From positions 4,526,001-4,590,000 of the forward strand of contig NZ_AP022569.1 in assembly GCF_010727945.1 (NCBI RefSeq): DNA of 64,000 nt, read 5' to 3'. The stretch's first letter is position 1. Every line of letters begins with the position of its first letter. Below, piece after piece: positions 8,174 through 16,657 of this stretch. Made by a program: the position numbers and the translations under genes. Origin of the DNA: Mycobacterium cookii (GTDB lineage Bacteria > Actinomycetota > Actinomycetes > Mycobacteriales > Mycobacteriaceae). The notes beneath the pieces are model-generated. The model was not told the origin of the DNA. It saw nothing but the letters and a program-made list of their open reading frames with translations, and searched no databases.

Positions 8174-9340
8174 CTACGCGCCGGCGCGGACGCGGGCGGC
8201 CTCGGCCCGGCCGACGACCACCCGCATGATTTCGTTCGTTCCCTCGAGGATGCGGTGCACCCGCAGATCGCGCACGATCTTCTCCAGACCGTACTCGCGT
8301 AGATAGCCGTAGCCGCCGTGCAGTTGCAGAGCTTTGTCCGCGACGTCGTAACACGCGTCGGTGACGTAACGTTTGGCCATCGCACACAGTTCGACCTTGT
8401 CGTCGGCGCCGCGGTCCAGCGCATCCGCAGCGCGCCACAACATCAGCCGCGACGTCTCCAGCGCGGTGGCCATGTCGGCCAGGGTGAACCGGATGGTCGG
8501 CTCGTCGAGCAGCGGAGCACCGAATGCCTCGCGCTGCGAGACGTAGGTCGCCGCTTTGTCGTACGCGGCCTGTGCGCCACCCAGTGAGCAGGCCGCGATG
8601 TTGATCCGGCCGCCGTTGAGGCCGTTCATCGCGATACCGAAGCCGCCGCCCTCGCCCTCGGCGCCGCCGAGCATGGCATCGGCCGGCACCCGCACCCCGT
8701 CGAGAATCACCTGGGCCGTCGGCTGGGCGTGCCAGCCCATCTTCTCCTCGAGGGTGCCGAAACTCAGCCCCGGCGTGTCTTTTTCGACGATGAACGCCGA
8801 GATTCCGCGAGGTCCGCTCGATCCCGTTCTGGCCATCACGACATATACATCCGAGGTGCCCGCGCCGGAGATGAACTGCTTGACACCGTCCAGCACGTAG
8901 TCGCCGTTCTGCTTGACGGCCCGGGTGCTCAACGCACCGGCATCCGAGCCCGCACCCGGCTCGGTCAGGCAGTAGCTGGCGATCAGCTCCATCGATGCCA
9001 GTCGAGGTACCCAGCCCTTGCGCTGTTCGTCGGTGCCGAACGCATCTATCATCCAGGCGCACATGTTGTGGATCGACAGAAACGCGGAGATCGTGGGGCA
9101 GGCCGTCGCGAGCTGCTCAAAGATCCGCACACCATCAAGGCGTCGCAGCGCGCTACCGCCCACGTCGTCGCGGCAGTAAATCGCCGCCATTCCCAGACCG
9201 GCGGCCTCCCGCAGCTCGTCGACCGGAAAGTGGTGTGCGGCATCCCACTCCAGCGTGTAGGGAGCAAGCTTCTTGGCGGCGAACGCGGCCGCCGTCTCGG
9301 TGATCACCCGCTCGTCGTCGTCCAGACCAAAGAATGGCAT
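8174..9340 (-). CDS. fadE9: Acyl-CoA dehydrogenase, probable isobutyryl-CoA dehydrogenase
   Basis: A 388-residue FAD-dependent acyl-CoA dehydrogenase of full family length. The signatures are SYCLTEPGAGSD (FAD/substrate loop), LHGGYGYLREYG and the C-terminal ILEGTNEIMR carrying the catalytic glutamate. Placed between the aldehyde dehydrogenase and hydroxyisobutyrate dehydrogenase genes, it most likely oxidises isobutyryl-CoA in valine breakdown. The spacing is short on both sides (8 bases from mmsA, 14 from mmsB), so the three genes form one operon. Confidence 0.92.
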   Translation of the reverse strand: MPFFGLDDDERVITETAAAFAAKKLAPYTLEWDAAHHFPVDELREAAGLGMAAIYCRDDVGGSALRRLDGVRIFEQLATACPTISAFLSIHNMCAWMIDAFGTDEQRKGWVPRLASMELIASYCLTEPGAGSDAGALSTRAVKQNGDYVLDGVKQFISGAGTSDVYVVMARTGSSGPRGISAFIVEKDTPGLSFGTLEEKMGWHAQPTAQVILDGVRVPADAMLGGAEGEGGGFGIAMNGLNGGRINIAACSLGGAQAAYDKAATYVSQREAFGAPLLDEPTIRFTLADMATALETSRLMLWRAADALDRGADDKVELCAMAKRYVTDACYDVADKALQLHGGYGYLREYGLEKIVRDLRVHRILEGTNEIMRVVVGRAEAARVRAGA

Positions 9341-9348
9341 CGTTCGAG

Positions 9349-10869
9349 CTAATTCATTGTCGGGATGACGAATTCGGCTCCGTCTTTGATTCCCGACGGC
9401 CAGCGCTCGGTGACGGTCTTGACTTTGGTGTAGAACTGGATCGACGCGGGGCCGTGCTGGTTGAGATCGCCGAAGCCGGACCGCTTCCAGCCGCCGAACG
9501 TGTGGTAGGCCACCGGCACCGGGATCGGCACGTTGACGCCGACCATGCCCACCTGCACGCGGGATACGAAGTCGCGGGCGGCGTCACCGTCGCGGGTGAA
9601 AATCGCCACCCCGTTGCCGTATTCGTGCTCGGTGGGCAATCGCAGTGCCTCTTCGTAGTCGTGCGCGCGCACGATGCAGAGCACCGGTCCGAAGATCTCG
9701 TCGGTGTAGATCGACATGTCGGTGGTGACGTGGTCGAACAGCGTGGGGCCGATGAAGAAGCCCTTCTCCAGGCTGGCGTCGTCAAAGGTCAACTCGTCGG
9801 TGGTGCGCTCGCGGCCGTCGACCACCAGTTCGGCGCCCGCCTCGACACCCTGGCCGATGTAGTCACGGACCCGCTTGAGCGCGGCCTCGGTGACCAGCGG
9901 GCCGTAGTCGGCTTTCGGGTCCAGGCTGTGGCCGACACGGAGCTGATTGACCCGCTCAACGAGCCTGTTGCGCAACCGGTTTGCCGTCTCTTCGCCGACC
10001 GGCACTGCGACGCTGATCGCCATGCACCGCTCGCCGGCGCTGCCGTAGCCGGCGCCGATCAGCGCGTCGACCGCCTGGTCCAGGTCGGCATCTGGCATCA
10101 CGATCATGTGGTTCTTGGCACCGCCGAAGCACTGCGACCGCTTGCCGTGCGCAGCGGCGGTCGAGTAGATGTAGTGCGCGATGTCGGAGCTGCCGACGAA
10201 CCCGACGGCTTGGACGTCGGGGTGGGTCAGGATCGCGTCGACGGCCTCCTTGTCGCCCTGGACCACCTGGAAGACGCCCGGCGGCAGACCCGCCTCGAGG
10301 AAGAGCTCGGCCAGCCGCAGCGGCACCGAAGGATCCCGCTCAGAAGGCTTGAGAATGAACGCGTTTCCGCATGCCAGCGCCGGGCCGGCCTTCCACAGCG
10401 GGATCATCGCCGGGAAGTTGAACGGGGTGATGCCGGCGACCACGCCGAGCGGCTGGCGGATGGAGTAGACGTCGATGCCCGAGCCGGCGCCCTCGGTGAA
10501 CTCGCCTTTGAGCAGATGCGGGATGCCGATCGCGAACTCGATGACCTCGATGCCGCGCTGGATGTCGCCCTTGGAGTCGGGGACGGTCTTTCCGTGCTCC
10601 AGGCTGAGCAGCTCGGCGAGCTCGTCGACGTTGGCATTGACGAGCTCGATGAACTTCATCATCACCCGGGCCCGGCGCTGCGGGTTGAACGCGGCCCACT
10701 CCTTCTGCGCCTTCTTGGCAGAGCTGACCGCGGTGTCGACGTCGGCGGCCGACGCCAGCAGCACCTGCGCCTGCACCTCGCCGGTGCTGGGGTTGAACAC
10801 GTCAGCAGTCCGGGTCGAGGAGAGGTTGCTGCGGCGTCCGTCGATGAAATGCGGAATCTGTGTGGTCAT
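9349..10869 (-). CDS. mmsA: CoA-acylating methylmalonate-semialdehyde dehydrogenase
   Basis: A 506-residue aldehyde dehydrogenase superfamily member. The catalytic Cys282 is in GSAGERCMA and the oxyanion Asn151 in PFNFP. The general-base glutamate of ordinary ALDHs is replaced by CFGGAKNH, as expected for the CoA-acylating MmsA branch. It converts methylmalonate semialdehyde to propionyl-CoA, the last step of valine catabolism and also relevant to inositol and beta-alanine breakdown. It is the first gene of the operon, and a perfect palindrome lies 35 bases upstream of its start. Confidence 0.94.
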   Translation of the reverse strand: MTTQIPHFIDGRRSNLSSTRTADVFNPSTGEVQAQVLLASAADVDTAVSSAKKAQKEWAAFNPQRRARVMMKFIELVNANVDELAELLSLEHGKTVPDSKGDIQRGIEVIEFAIGIPHLLKGEFTEGAGSGIDVYSIRQPLGVVAGITPFNFPAMIPLWKAGPALACGNAFILKPSERDPSVPLRLAELFLEAGLPPGVFQVVQGDKEAVDAILTHPDVQAVGFVGSSDIAHYIYSTAAAHGKRSQCFGGAKNHMIVMPDADLDQAVDALIGAGYGSAGERCMAISVAVPVGEETANRLRNRLVERVNQLRVGHSLDPKADYGPLVTEAALKRVRDYIGQGVEAGAELVVDGRERTTDELTFDDASLEKGFFIGPTLFDHVTTDMSIYTDEIFGPVLCIVRAHDYEEALRLPTEHEYGNGVAIFTRDGDAARDFVSRVQVGMVGVNVPIPVPVAYHTFGGWKRSGFGDLNQHGPASIQFYTKVKTVTERWPSGIKDGAEFVIPTMN

Positions 10870-10903
10870 GGGTGTCCTCGGACATAAAAAGCGCCAATGG
10901 GTT

Positions 10904-10921
10904 TACTAGGACATCCTAGTA
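10904..10921. promoter_or_regulatory. Palindromic operator candidate upstream of mmsA
   Basis: TACTAGGA, two bases, then TCCTAGTA: a perfect 8-bp inverted repeat 35 bases before the mmsA start, where a repressor would block the promoter. TetR-family regulators of catabolic fad operons use sites of this size. The regulator itself is not in the window. Confidence 0.55.
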
Positions 10922-10992
10922 ATTCCGGACGTACGTTGCAAGCGGCTCCCGATGCTGGACACGTTGGTGTTGAGCCTGGCAGGCATAAACGA

Positions 10993-11032
10993 CGTTGGGC
11001 ACACCTGCCGATTCCGGCTGATGTGCCCAACG
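10993..11032 (-). terminator. Hairpin downstream of the DUF732 gene
   Basis: A perfect 11-bp inverted repeat (CGTTGGGCACA at 10993-11003, TGTGCCCAACG at 11022-11032) with an 18-base loop. It lies 44 bases beyond the stop of the minus-strand PPE-PPE-DUF732 operon. There is no U-tract, as is usual for mycobacterial hairpin terminators. A protein-binding site is the alternative. Confidence 0.5.
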
Positions 11033-11075
11033 CGTCCCGCAGCTACTTCGCGCAGGCGGTCAAGGCCTGAGAGCC

Positions 11076-11516
11076 TCAGTCGCCGCCGCCGCCGCCTCCG
11101 CCGCCGCCTTTTGGCACGGTCGTCTCGCCTTCGCCGGTGCCTTTACCTGGAGCGCTGCCTTTCAGGTACTTGTGGCCGGGCTCGTGTTCTTCCTCGAGTT
11201 GCTTCGGGCAGTACGCCTTCGCCGAGATCGTCGCGAATTGAGCGGCGCCGCTTTCGGTGAGGGCCGGGTTGCTCTCCTGTAGGTGCTGGATGAGGTGCAG
11301 GCCGCCCATGCCGTTGTGGAGTGCCCCGCACACTGCCTGGCCGGCGCTGACGGCCTGGCCCGGGTCGGAAAAGCCGATCCCCACCTTCTGCAGGTCAGCG
11401 AGGAAAGAGCCGTTGTTCTCGTCGCCGGCCGGCTCGTCGACGCCGGGTTCGGCATGCGCCGGCACGGCGAACAAGACCCCCATCGAGATCCCGAGAATGG
11501 CGAATAGCGGTTTCAT
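11076..11516 (-). CDS. DUF732 domain secreted protein
   Basis: A 146-residue protein. A signal peptide (residues 1-22, ending AHA-EP) is followed by a DUF732 core with ADLQKVGIGFSDPGQAV, two conserved cysteines (AVCGALHNG and AYCPKQ) that can form the family disulfide, and an unusual C-terminal tail ending in nine glycines and Asp. DUF732 proteins are small exported mycobacterial proteins of unknown function. The start is backed by AAGGAGGAT. It follows the second PPE gene by 15 bases and is therefore the last gene of the PPE operon. Confidence 0.83.
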   Translation of the reverse strand: MKPLFAILGISMGVLFAVPAHAEPGVDEPAGDENNGSFLADLQKVGIGFSDPGQAVSAGQAVCGALHNGMGGLHLIQHLQESNPALTESGAAQFATISAKAYCPKQLEEEHEPGHKYLKGSAPGKGTGEGETTVPKGGGGGGGGGD

Positions 11517-11531
11517 CGATCCTCCTTCGAG

Positions 11532-12953
11532 CTAACCGGTTTCGGTCGCGAGCTTGCCGGCTGCAGCCGCTGCCTTGTCGTCGGTCAGGTGCACCGCGTG
11601 AATGCCCGGCTTGGTGGACAGCCGGGCGACGAGCTCGTCGAGGCCGGCCTCGTCGACCGACCAGTGCTGAACCTCGTCGGGTGCCTGCTGCAGTTTCGCT
11701 ATGACCTGGTCGAGCTTGACCGGTCCCTTGCTTCTCTCGCCTGCGGGAACCACCTTCGCCCGGACGCCCGTCGAGGCGACGACTCTGGAGGCGGGACTGC
11801 CCAGTGCGCCGCCGGCGAGGCTGCCCAGCGTGCTCTGGTTGAGCAGATTCAGTGGGATATCGGTGGCCGGAGCCGCCGTCGCAGCGAAGGTGCCGTCGGG
11901 TAAGGCCGTCGCGGCAAGCCTGATCGCGGGTGTGGCACCGGCCCAGCTGGGCGGCACGGACAACTTGCCGATGGTGTGTGCGCTGCCGACAGCCGCACTC
12001 GCCGCCCGTGCCCCCAAGCCCAGCGCATGCCCCGGCGACGAGAGTCCGCCGTTGAGCGATCCCAGCCCGATCCCGTGGCTCCACGGCTGATAGATGAAGA
12101 AGTTCTTCCACTGCGAGATGCCCATGCCGGTCGTGCTGTTGACCACGTTGGTCCAGGTGGCCTGGCTACCGGCGCCCGAGATGAACGAGTACATGTTCGT
12201 CCAGGTGGTGGCGAGCGTGGAACCACCGGGGATCTGGCCGAGGAAGTTGGTGAAGAACTTGGTGTAGTCGGCGTTGACCGCACTGACCTGGGTGAGGAAG
12301 TTACTGGCGTCGGTCTCGATCTGCTCGAGAATCGATTCGAAGGGAGTGGTCGCGGCCGTGGCCGCCGATTGTGCGCCCGTGCTCGCTGCCGCGGCTGCTT
12401 GCGTCGCCTGGCCGTTGTCGTTGGTGGTCTGCGGCGCCTCGCTGAATGAGCCCAGGCCCGTCGTCGCCGCTTGCGATGACCCGGAGTAACCGGTGATCGC
12501 CGCGACATCCTGCGCCCAGAACTGGACGTACTCGGCCTCCAGCGCCGCGATCGACGCATTGTTCTGCCCCAAGATGTTGGTCTGCAGGAGCGAAAGCAGT
12601 TGCGTCCGGTTCGCGGCGATCTCGGCCGGCGACACCGCAGACGCCAACGCGGTCTCATAGGCGCTGGCCGCGGCGCGGGCCTGGCTGGCGGTCTGCTCGG
12701 CCTGCGCCGCCGTGGTCGACAGCCACGAAACGTACGGTGCCGCGGCCGCAGCGGCGGCTTCCGACGACGGACCTGTCCAGTCACCGGCGACCAGTCCCGA
12801 GATGATCGACTGGTAGTTGGCGGCGGTGGACTGCAACTCACTGGCGAGCCCGTCCCAGGCTGATGCGGCGGACTGCAGAGAACCCGTGCCCGGGCCGGAA
12901 TAGAGCTTGGCGGAGATCACTTCCGGCGGCTGGGCTGCGAAATCGAAAACCAT
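11532..12953 (-). CDS. PPE family protein (SVP-type)
   Basis: A 473-residue protein. The N-terminal PPE domain (about residues 1-170) begins MVFDFAAQPPEV and contains the W-x-G turn DWTGPSS. The C-terminal part has the Gxx-SVP-xxW signature GKLSVPPSWAGA that defines the PPE-SVP subgroup. Beyond it lies an extra charged module (residues about 405-473) that is not typical of SVP proteins. PPE proteins leave the cell through type VII systems, usually as PE-PPE heterodimers. It is cotranscribed with the next PPE gene (12-base gap) and the DUF732 gene. Confidence 0.9.
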   Translation of the reverse strand: MVFDFAAQPPEVISAKLYSGPGTGSLQSAASAWDGLASELQSTAANYQSIISGLVAGDWTGPSSEAAAAAAAPYVSWLSTTAAQAEQTASQARAAASAYETALASAVSPAEIAANRTQLLSLLQTNILGQNNASIAALEAEYVQFWAQDVAAITGYSGSSQAATTGLGSFSEAPQTTNDNGQATQAAAAASTGAQSAATAATTPFESILEQIETDASNFLTQVSAVNADYTKFFTNFLGQIPGGSTLATTWTNMYSFISGAGSQATWTNVVNSTTGMGISQWKNFFIYQPWSHGIGLGSLNGGLSSPGHALGLGARAASAAVGSAHTIGKLSVPPSWAGATPAIRLAATALPDGTFAATAAPATDIPLNLLNQSTLGSLAGGALGSPASRVVASTGVRAKVVPAGERSKGPVKLDQVIAKLQQAPDEVQHWSVDEAGLDELVARLSTKPGIHAVHLTDDKAAAAAGKLATETG

Positions 12954-12965
12954 TGTCAGCCTTCC

Positions 12966-14303
12966 TTATTCCGCGCTCGGCGGGATGACGATGATGGTCG
13001 CGGTGGTGGCGATGTCGTCGGTCGCCACCGCGCCGGGTATGCGGTAGCCCTGCCCGACAGCGGCGCGGGTGGCGGTGCCCCCGATGGCGCGGCCGGCCAG
13101 GCTGGCCATCGCCGTCTGGCCGAACATCCCGGGGTTGCCAAACGCGGCCATCTCGGGTGCGGCGTCGGCGGCTGTCACCGCTTCCATCTCGGCCGCGACG
13201 GTCCGGACCGCCGGCACGGCGGACGCCCAGTTCTGCGGTACCGAAAGCGCACCGATGCTGCCGGCCCGGCCGAACGATGCCAGCGTTCCCGCGTTGCCTG
13301 CCCCGCTATAGGAGCCGCTCAGTAGTCCGCTGTGCAGCAACGGCGACAGCGCCCCGGTGATAGGGGTTGGGTGGAGCAGCGGGCCGATGCCCTGGATGCC
13401 GGTTCCCAAGCTCGGGATCGAGATGCTGACCTGCCACCAGTTCTTGAGCAGGCTGCCGAATCCGAGCGGGGTCCACGGCCCGGCGGCCCAGGTGCTGAGT
13501 GTGTTGGCACCCGTGGTCAGGAACTGGTTGAACAGGTTGATCCCCTGCGTGACCGACGGTGGCAAGTTCAAACTCGCCACCAGCTGCGCCAGGGTCTCAC
13601 TCGTTTGGGGGAAGTAGCTGTAGAGCTGGTTGGAGAAGGTGGTGAGGTCCTTGCCGAAGGTGGTCAGTTCGGTATTCAGCTCGGTGAGGAACGCTTCCAG
13701 ATTGCTGGTCGCATCGGCGGAGGACGAGGCGGCCGATTGGGCCGTCGCAGCCGATTGGGAAGCTTGCCCGCTGTCGTTGGTGGTCGCTGGCGCCTCGGTG
13801 AACGGGGTCAGCTGGCTCGCGGTGGTCGCGGCCCCGGCATAGCCGTACATCGCGCCCGCGTCCTGCGCCCAGAACTCCGCGTAGGTCGCCTCGTTCGCGG
13901 CGATTGCCGGGGTGTTCTGGCCCAGGAAGTTCGTCGCGACGAGCAGCGCCAGCGTCGCGCGATTGGCGGCAATCACCGGCGGAGGAATGCTGGCTGCGAA
14001 AGCGGCCTCGTAGGCAGCGGCGGCCGCCTGAGCCTGGGCTGCCGTCTGCTCAGCCTGCGCGGCGGTGCTGCCCAGCCACGCCGTGAACGGCGCTGCGGCA
14101 TCCGCCGCGGCCGTCGACGAGGGGCCCTGCCAGCTCGAGCCCAGCTCGCCGATCGTAGATGCGTAGGACGCCGCGGTGGTTTGCAGCTCGCTGGCCAGCG
14201 CATCCCACGCCGTGGCGGCTGCCAACAACGGCGCCGAGCCCGGCCCCGAGTAAATCTTGCCGGAATTGACCTCCGGCGGTAGCGCTCCGAAATCGAAAAC
14301 CAT
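12966..14303 (-). CDS. PPE family protein (SVP-type)
   Basis: A 445-residue protein, first gene of the PPE-PPE-DUF732 operon. It starts MVFDFGALPPEV, has the helical-hairpin W-x-G turn (SSWQGPSS) and the SVP signature GALSVPQNWASA near residue 350. The first 180 residues are close to its neighbour, so the pair looks like a tandem duplication with divergent C-terminal halves. A likely PE partner is encoded 660 bases upstream on the other strand. No ESX-3 or ESX-5 genes are in the window, so export must use a system encoded elsewhere. Confidence 0.9.
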   Translation of the reverse strand: MVFDFGALPPEVNSGKIYSGPGSAPLLAAATAWDALASELQTTAASYASTIGELGSSWQGPSSTAAADAAAPFTAWLGSTAAQAEQTAAQAQAAAAAYEAAFAASIPPPVIAANRATLALLVATNFLGQNTPAIAANEATYAEFWAQDAGAMYGYAGAATTASQLTPFTEAPATTNDSGQASQSAATAQSAASSSADATSNLEAFLTELNTELTTFGKDLTTFSNQLYSYFPQTSETLAQLVASLNLPPSVTQGINLFNQFLTTGANTLSTWAAGPWTPLGFGSLLKNWWQVSISIPSLGTGIQGIGPLLHPTPITGALSPLLHSGLLSGSYSGAGNAGTLASFGRAGSIGALSVPQNWASAVPAVRTVAAEMEAVTAADAAPEMAAFGNPGMFGQTAMASLAGRAIGGTATRAAVGQGYRIPGAVATDDIATTATIIVIPPSAE

Positions 14304-14964
14304 TTCCTCGCTCCGGCTGTGTGGTGGTCCTCAAATGCCCCGCGCTGATCCAGCGTTGGGAAAAGCGTCCGGAGACTTCCGCCGGCTCTGGCAGTTCGGT
14401 GCGAATTGCCTGGTAGCTGACTGGATTTCCCCGCCGTTGAAGATTAGCCAGCCTTGGGAAAACCGTGGTCCGCCAAGCGACTCGGCGCCCCCTCGTGAGC
14501 GTTCTCGACGAGGTTCCCCCGACCCGCCGAGTGCGACCGCGGATCAGGCTGCTGAACAGGTCGAACAGCCCGGCGTACGGTGCCTGGCGGGCCGGCCGCC
14601 ACAGGTGAACAGAGGGTTGCGGCGATTAAAAATCTGGATATCCAAAATTGCGGACGATGGACCGGGTCGGTGACGCCTGATCGGGTACGCGGTATCCCGC
14701 CGTTTCTACACGGGGAGATTCTTACTCGCGCAGAAGGTCATTCGGGCAGGTCAGACGCACCGGTCCAATCGGCATTGCAGCACGCCACAGTGGGTTTTCG
14801 GTCGTCGCGACGGCCGGCACGAGCCGGTGTCGCCACGCAGACACCAGACCGGACGACGACTCCGTCGTACCCTTGATGTGGCGATGCAGGCTTAAAGTCG
14901 AGCCACCAGCCACGAACCGACACTCCCCGCGACCGCGGGGTATGGCACTCGAGGGGACACGCAC
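14304..14964. other. Intergenic region between divergent PPE and PE genes
   Basis: This 661-base region has no supported gene: the reading frames found here have no ribosome-binding site or recognisable protein pattern. It must contain the promoters of the PPE operon and of the PE gene. The only structured element I see is a perfect 7-bp palindrome (CCCCGCG, AC, CGCGGGG at 14925-14940), 25 bases before the PE start. It could be a 5'-UTR hairpin or an operator. Confidence 0.5.
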
Positions 14965-15264
14965 ATGTCATTCGTCACCACCCAGCCCGAAGCGTTGAGC
15001 TCCGCGGCCACCGCTTTGGGCGGCATCGGCTCGTCGTTCAACGCGCAGAACGCCGCCGCTGCGGGCCCGACGACCGGGGTCGTTCCGGCCGCAGCCGACG
15101 AAGTGTCGGCGCTGACCGCTGCGCAATTCGCCGCGCACGCCCAGCTGTACCAGGCCGTCGCCGCTCAGGCCGCAGCGATTCACGAGCAGTTCGTGAACAC
15201 GCTGGGGACCAGCGCCGGGTCGTACGCGGCGACCGAAGCCGCCAACGCCGCCGCGGCCGGCTAG
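14965..15264 (+). CDS. PE family protein (short, PE domain only)
   Basis: A 99-residue PE protein consisting only of the alpha-helical hairpin, starting MSFVTTQPEALSSAA. It ends with the type VII export signal Y-x-x-x-E in SYAATEAANAA, about ten residues from the C-terminus. Short PE proteins normally dimerise with a PPE partner; the divergent PPE genes are the nearest candidates. GAGGGGAC precedes the ATG. A strong hairpin terminator follows. Confidence 0.92.
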   Translation: MSFVTTQPEALSSAATALGGIGSSFNAQNAAAAGPTTGVVPAAADEVSALTAAQFAAHAQLYQAVAAQAAAIHEQFVNTLGTSAGSYAATEAANAAAAG

Positions 15265-15276
15265 TCTTCGACCTCT

Positions 15277-15318
15277 CTGTCAGCCGGGCACCGTGATGGT
15301 GTCCGGCTGACAGCTTTT
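15277..15318 (+). terminator. Hairpin terminator of the PE gene
   Basis: A stem of 16 bp (CTGTCAGCCGG plus GCACC pairing with GGTGT plus CCGGCTGACAG, one G-U pair) with a five-base loop, followed by CTTTT. This is an unusually canonical intrinsic terminator for a mycobacterium. It isolates the PE gene from the downstream oxygenase gene. Confidence 0.85.
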
Positions 15319-15339
15319 CGTGAGTAGGAAGTCAGCGTC

Positions 15340-16572
15340 ATGACCTCTCTGCCGGATTCGCAGAGCGCCGAGCTTGCCGAAGCCGAAAGCTCGATGCGTG
15401 CAGGCAGTTTCGAGTCAGCCGTAGAGATCCTGGCGAAGATCGTTGAGCGCGGCGAAGATCCGGAAGCGGTCTTCATGCTCGCGTCGTCGTATCTGGAGCT
15501 CGGACAGTACGACGACGCACTTCGGCACGCCACGGCTGCGGTCAAGAGCGAACCGTCCTCGGCGCCGGCCCGAGACCTGCTTGCGAAAGTCAATCTCGCA
15601 CAAGGTGATTACGATTCCGCCTTGTCGGATTACGAGGCCGTCGCCGCCCTCCTTCGAGAACAGACTCCTGCACCGCCCGAACAATATGCGATTCCGGCAC
15701 ATTTCGCCCTGCGCAATATCGAGCAACTCGACCACATTGTGTCCGCGAACCGCGACGAGCAAGCGTCGGCCAACGCGGCGGGCGAACAACTCGAGGGCAT
15801 CCGCCGTGGCCTCGCGGAGGCGATCGACGGAGCGGATGGCGAAGCGCCGTGGATACCGGTCAACCAGAAGAGCACTCGGCTTTTCGCCGACCCGCCGTTC
15901 TTCAAGGTTCCGGAGGAAAGGCTGCCGCAGTATCTGAATCCTGAGGTCGATTACGAGCCGATTCAGCAAGCACTCTCGATAGGCCGACTGGACTCACAGG
16001 TCGTTGACGACTTTCTGACGCCGGACGCTTTGGAGCAAGTGCGAAAGTTCTGCCTGGAGTCCACGGTCTGGCGCCACCCTTACAAATTCGGCTACGTCGG
16101 GGCCTTCCCCCAGGACGGATTCGCCAGCGTCTCACTGTTCGCCATCGCCGAGGAGTTCCTCGATGCGCTCGGCGATGCGTTCAGCGAGTATCAGCTTGCA
16201 CAGTGGTGGGCGTTCGAATATGACGCTCGACTGCCGGGCACTGATATTCACGGCGACGACGCCGATTTCTCGCTGAACTTCTGGATCACTCCTGACTCGG
16301 CGAATCTCGACCCGGATTCGGGTGGACTTGTCGTGTGGGACAAGACGGCACCGAGCGATTGGACTTTCGACGACTACAACTCGGGTGGAGAGCGGGTCAA
16401 GCAGTATCTCGAGGATCACGATGCCGAGTCGACGGTCATTCCGTACCGCGAGAACCGGGCGGTTCTCTTCAAGGGGCACCTCTTTCATCGAACCGATGAC
16501 TTCACCTTTGCGCCCGGGTTCACCAACCGGCGCCGCAGCCTGACCTTCTTGTTCCGACGCCGCAAGGGGTAA
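15340..16572 (+). CDS. TPR-domain 2-oxoglutarate/Fe(II) oxygenase-like protein
   Basis: A 410-residue protein. Residues about 8-110 form tetratricopeptide repeats (ASSYLELGQYDDALRHATAAVKSEPSSA, split here by family spacing). The C-terminal half is a double-stranded beta-helix oxygenase with the iron facial triad H304-x-D306 and H380 or H383 in FKGHLFHRTD, and a 2-oxoglutarate-binding arginine in NRRRSLTF. There is no signal peptide. Such TPR/2OG fusions hydroxylate proteins or small metabolites; the substrate here is unknown. GTAGGAAG precedes the ATG. It stands alone between the PE terminator and the sigma-factor promoter. Confidence 0.75.
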   Translation: MTSLPDSQSAELAEAESSMRAGSFESAVEILAKIVERGEDPEAVFMLASSYLELGQYDDALRHATAAVKSEPSSAPARDLLAKVNLAQGDYDSALSDYEAVAALLREQTPAPPEQYAIPAHFALRNIEQLDHIVSANRDEQASANAAGEQLEGIRRGLAEAIDGADGEAPWIPVNQKSTRLFADPPFFKVPEERLPQYLNPEVDYEPIQQALSIGRLDSQVVDDFLTPDALEQVRKFCLESTVWRHPYKFGYVGAFPQDGFASVSLFAIAEEFLDALGDAFSEYQLAQWWAFEYDARLPGTDIHGDDADFSLNFWITPDSANLDPDSGGLVVWDKTAPSDWTFDDYNSGGERVKQYLEDHDAESTVIPYRENRAVLFKGHLFHRTDDFTFAPGFTNRRRSLTFLFRRRKG

Positions 16573-16579
16573 CCGCTGT

Positions 16580-16599
16580 CGTGTAACCCGCGACGCTAT
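16580..16599 (+). promoter_or_regulatory. Motif A upstream of the ECF sigma gene
   Basis: CGTGTAACCC followed by N-C-NNNN-CTAT, 58 bases before the sigma GTG. The same pattern occurs as motif B at 17899-17918, upstream of the cupredoxin gene (15 of 20 positions identical). The recurrence suggests an autoregulated promoter or operator for this sigma factor; exact -35 and -10 elements cannot be assigned by eye. Confidence 0.55.
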
Positions 16600-16657
16600 G
16601 GACCATTGGCAGGCAAGATTCTTCAGTACAGCCACGCTTTCGACAGGCAGGCGATAT

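Noticed and set aside
14580..14876. Plus-strand frames in the PPE-PE gap
   Set aside because: No ribosome-binding site, no family signature and poor codon bias; probably noncoding.
16598..16657. Upstream start (ATG 16598) for the sigma factor
   Set aside because: It overlaps motif A, lacks a ribosome-binding site and adds residues not expected in ECF sigma factors.
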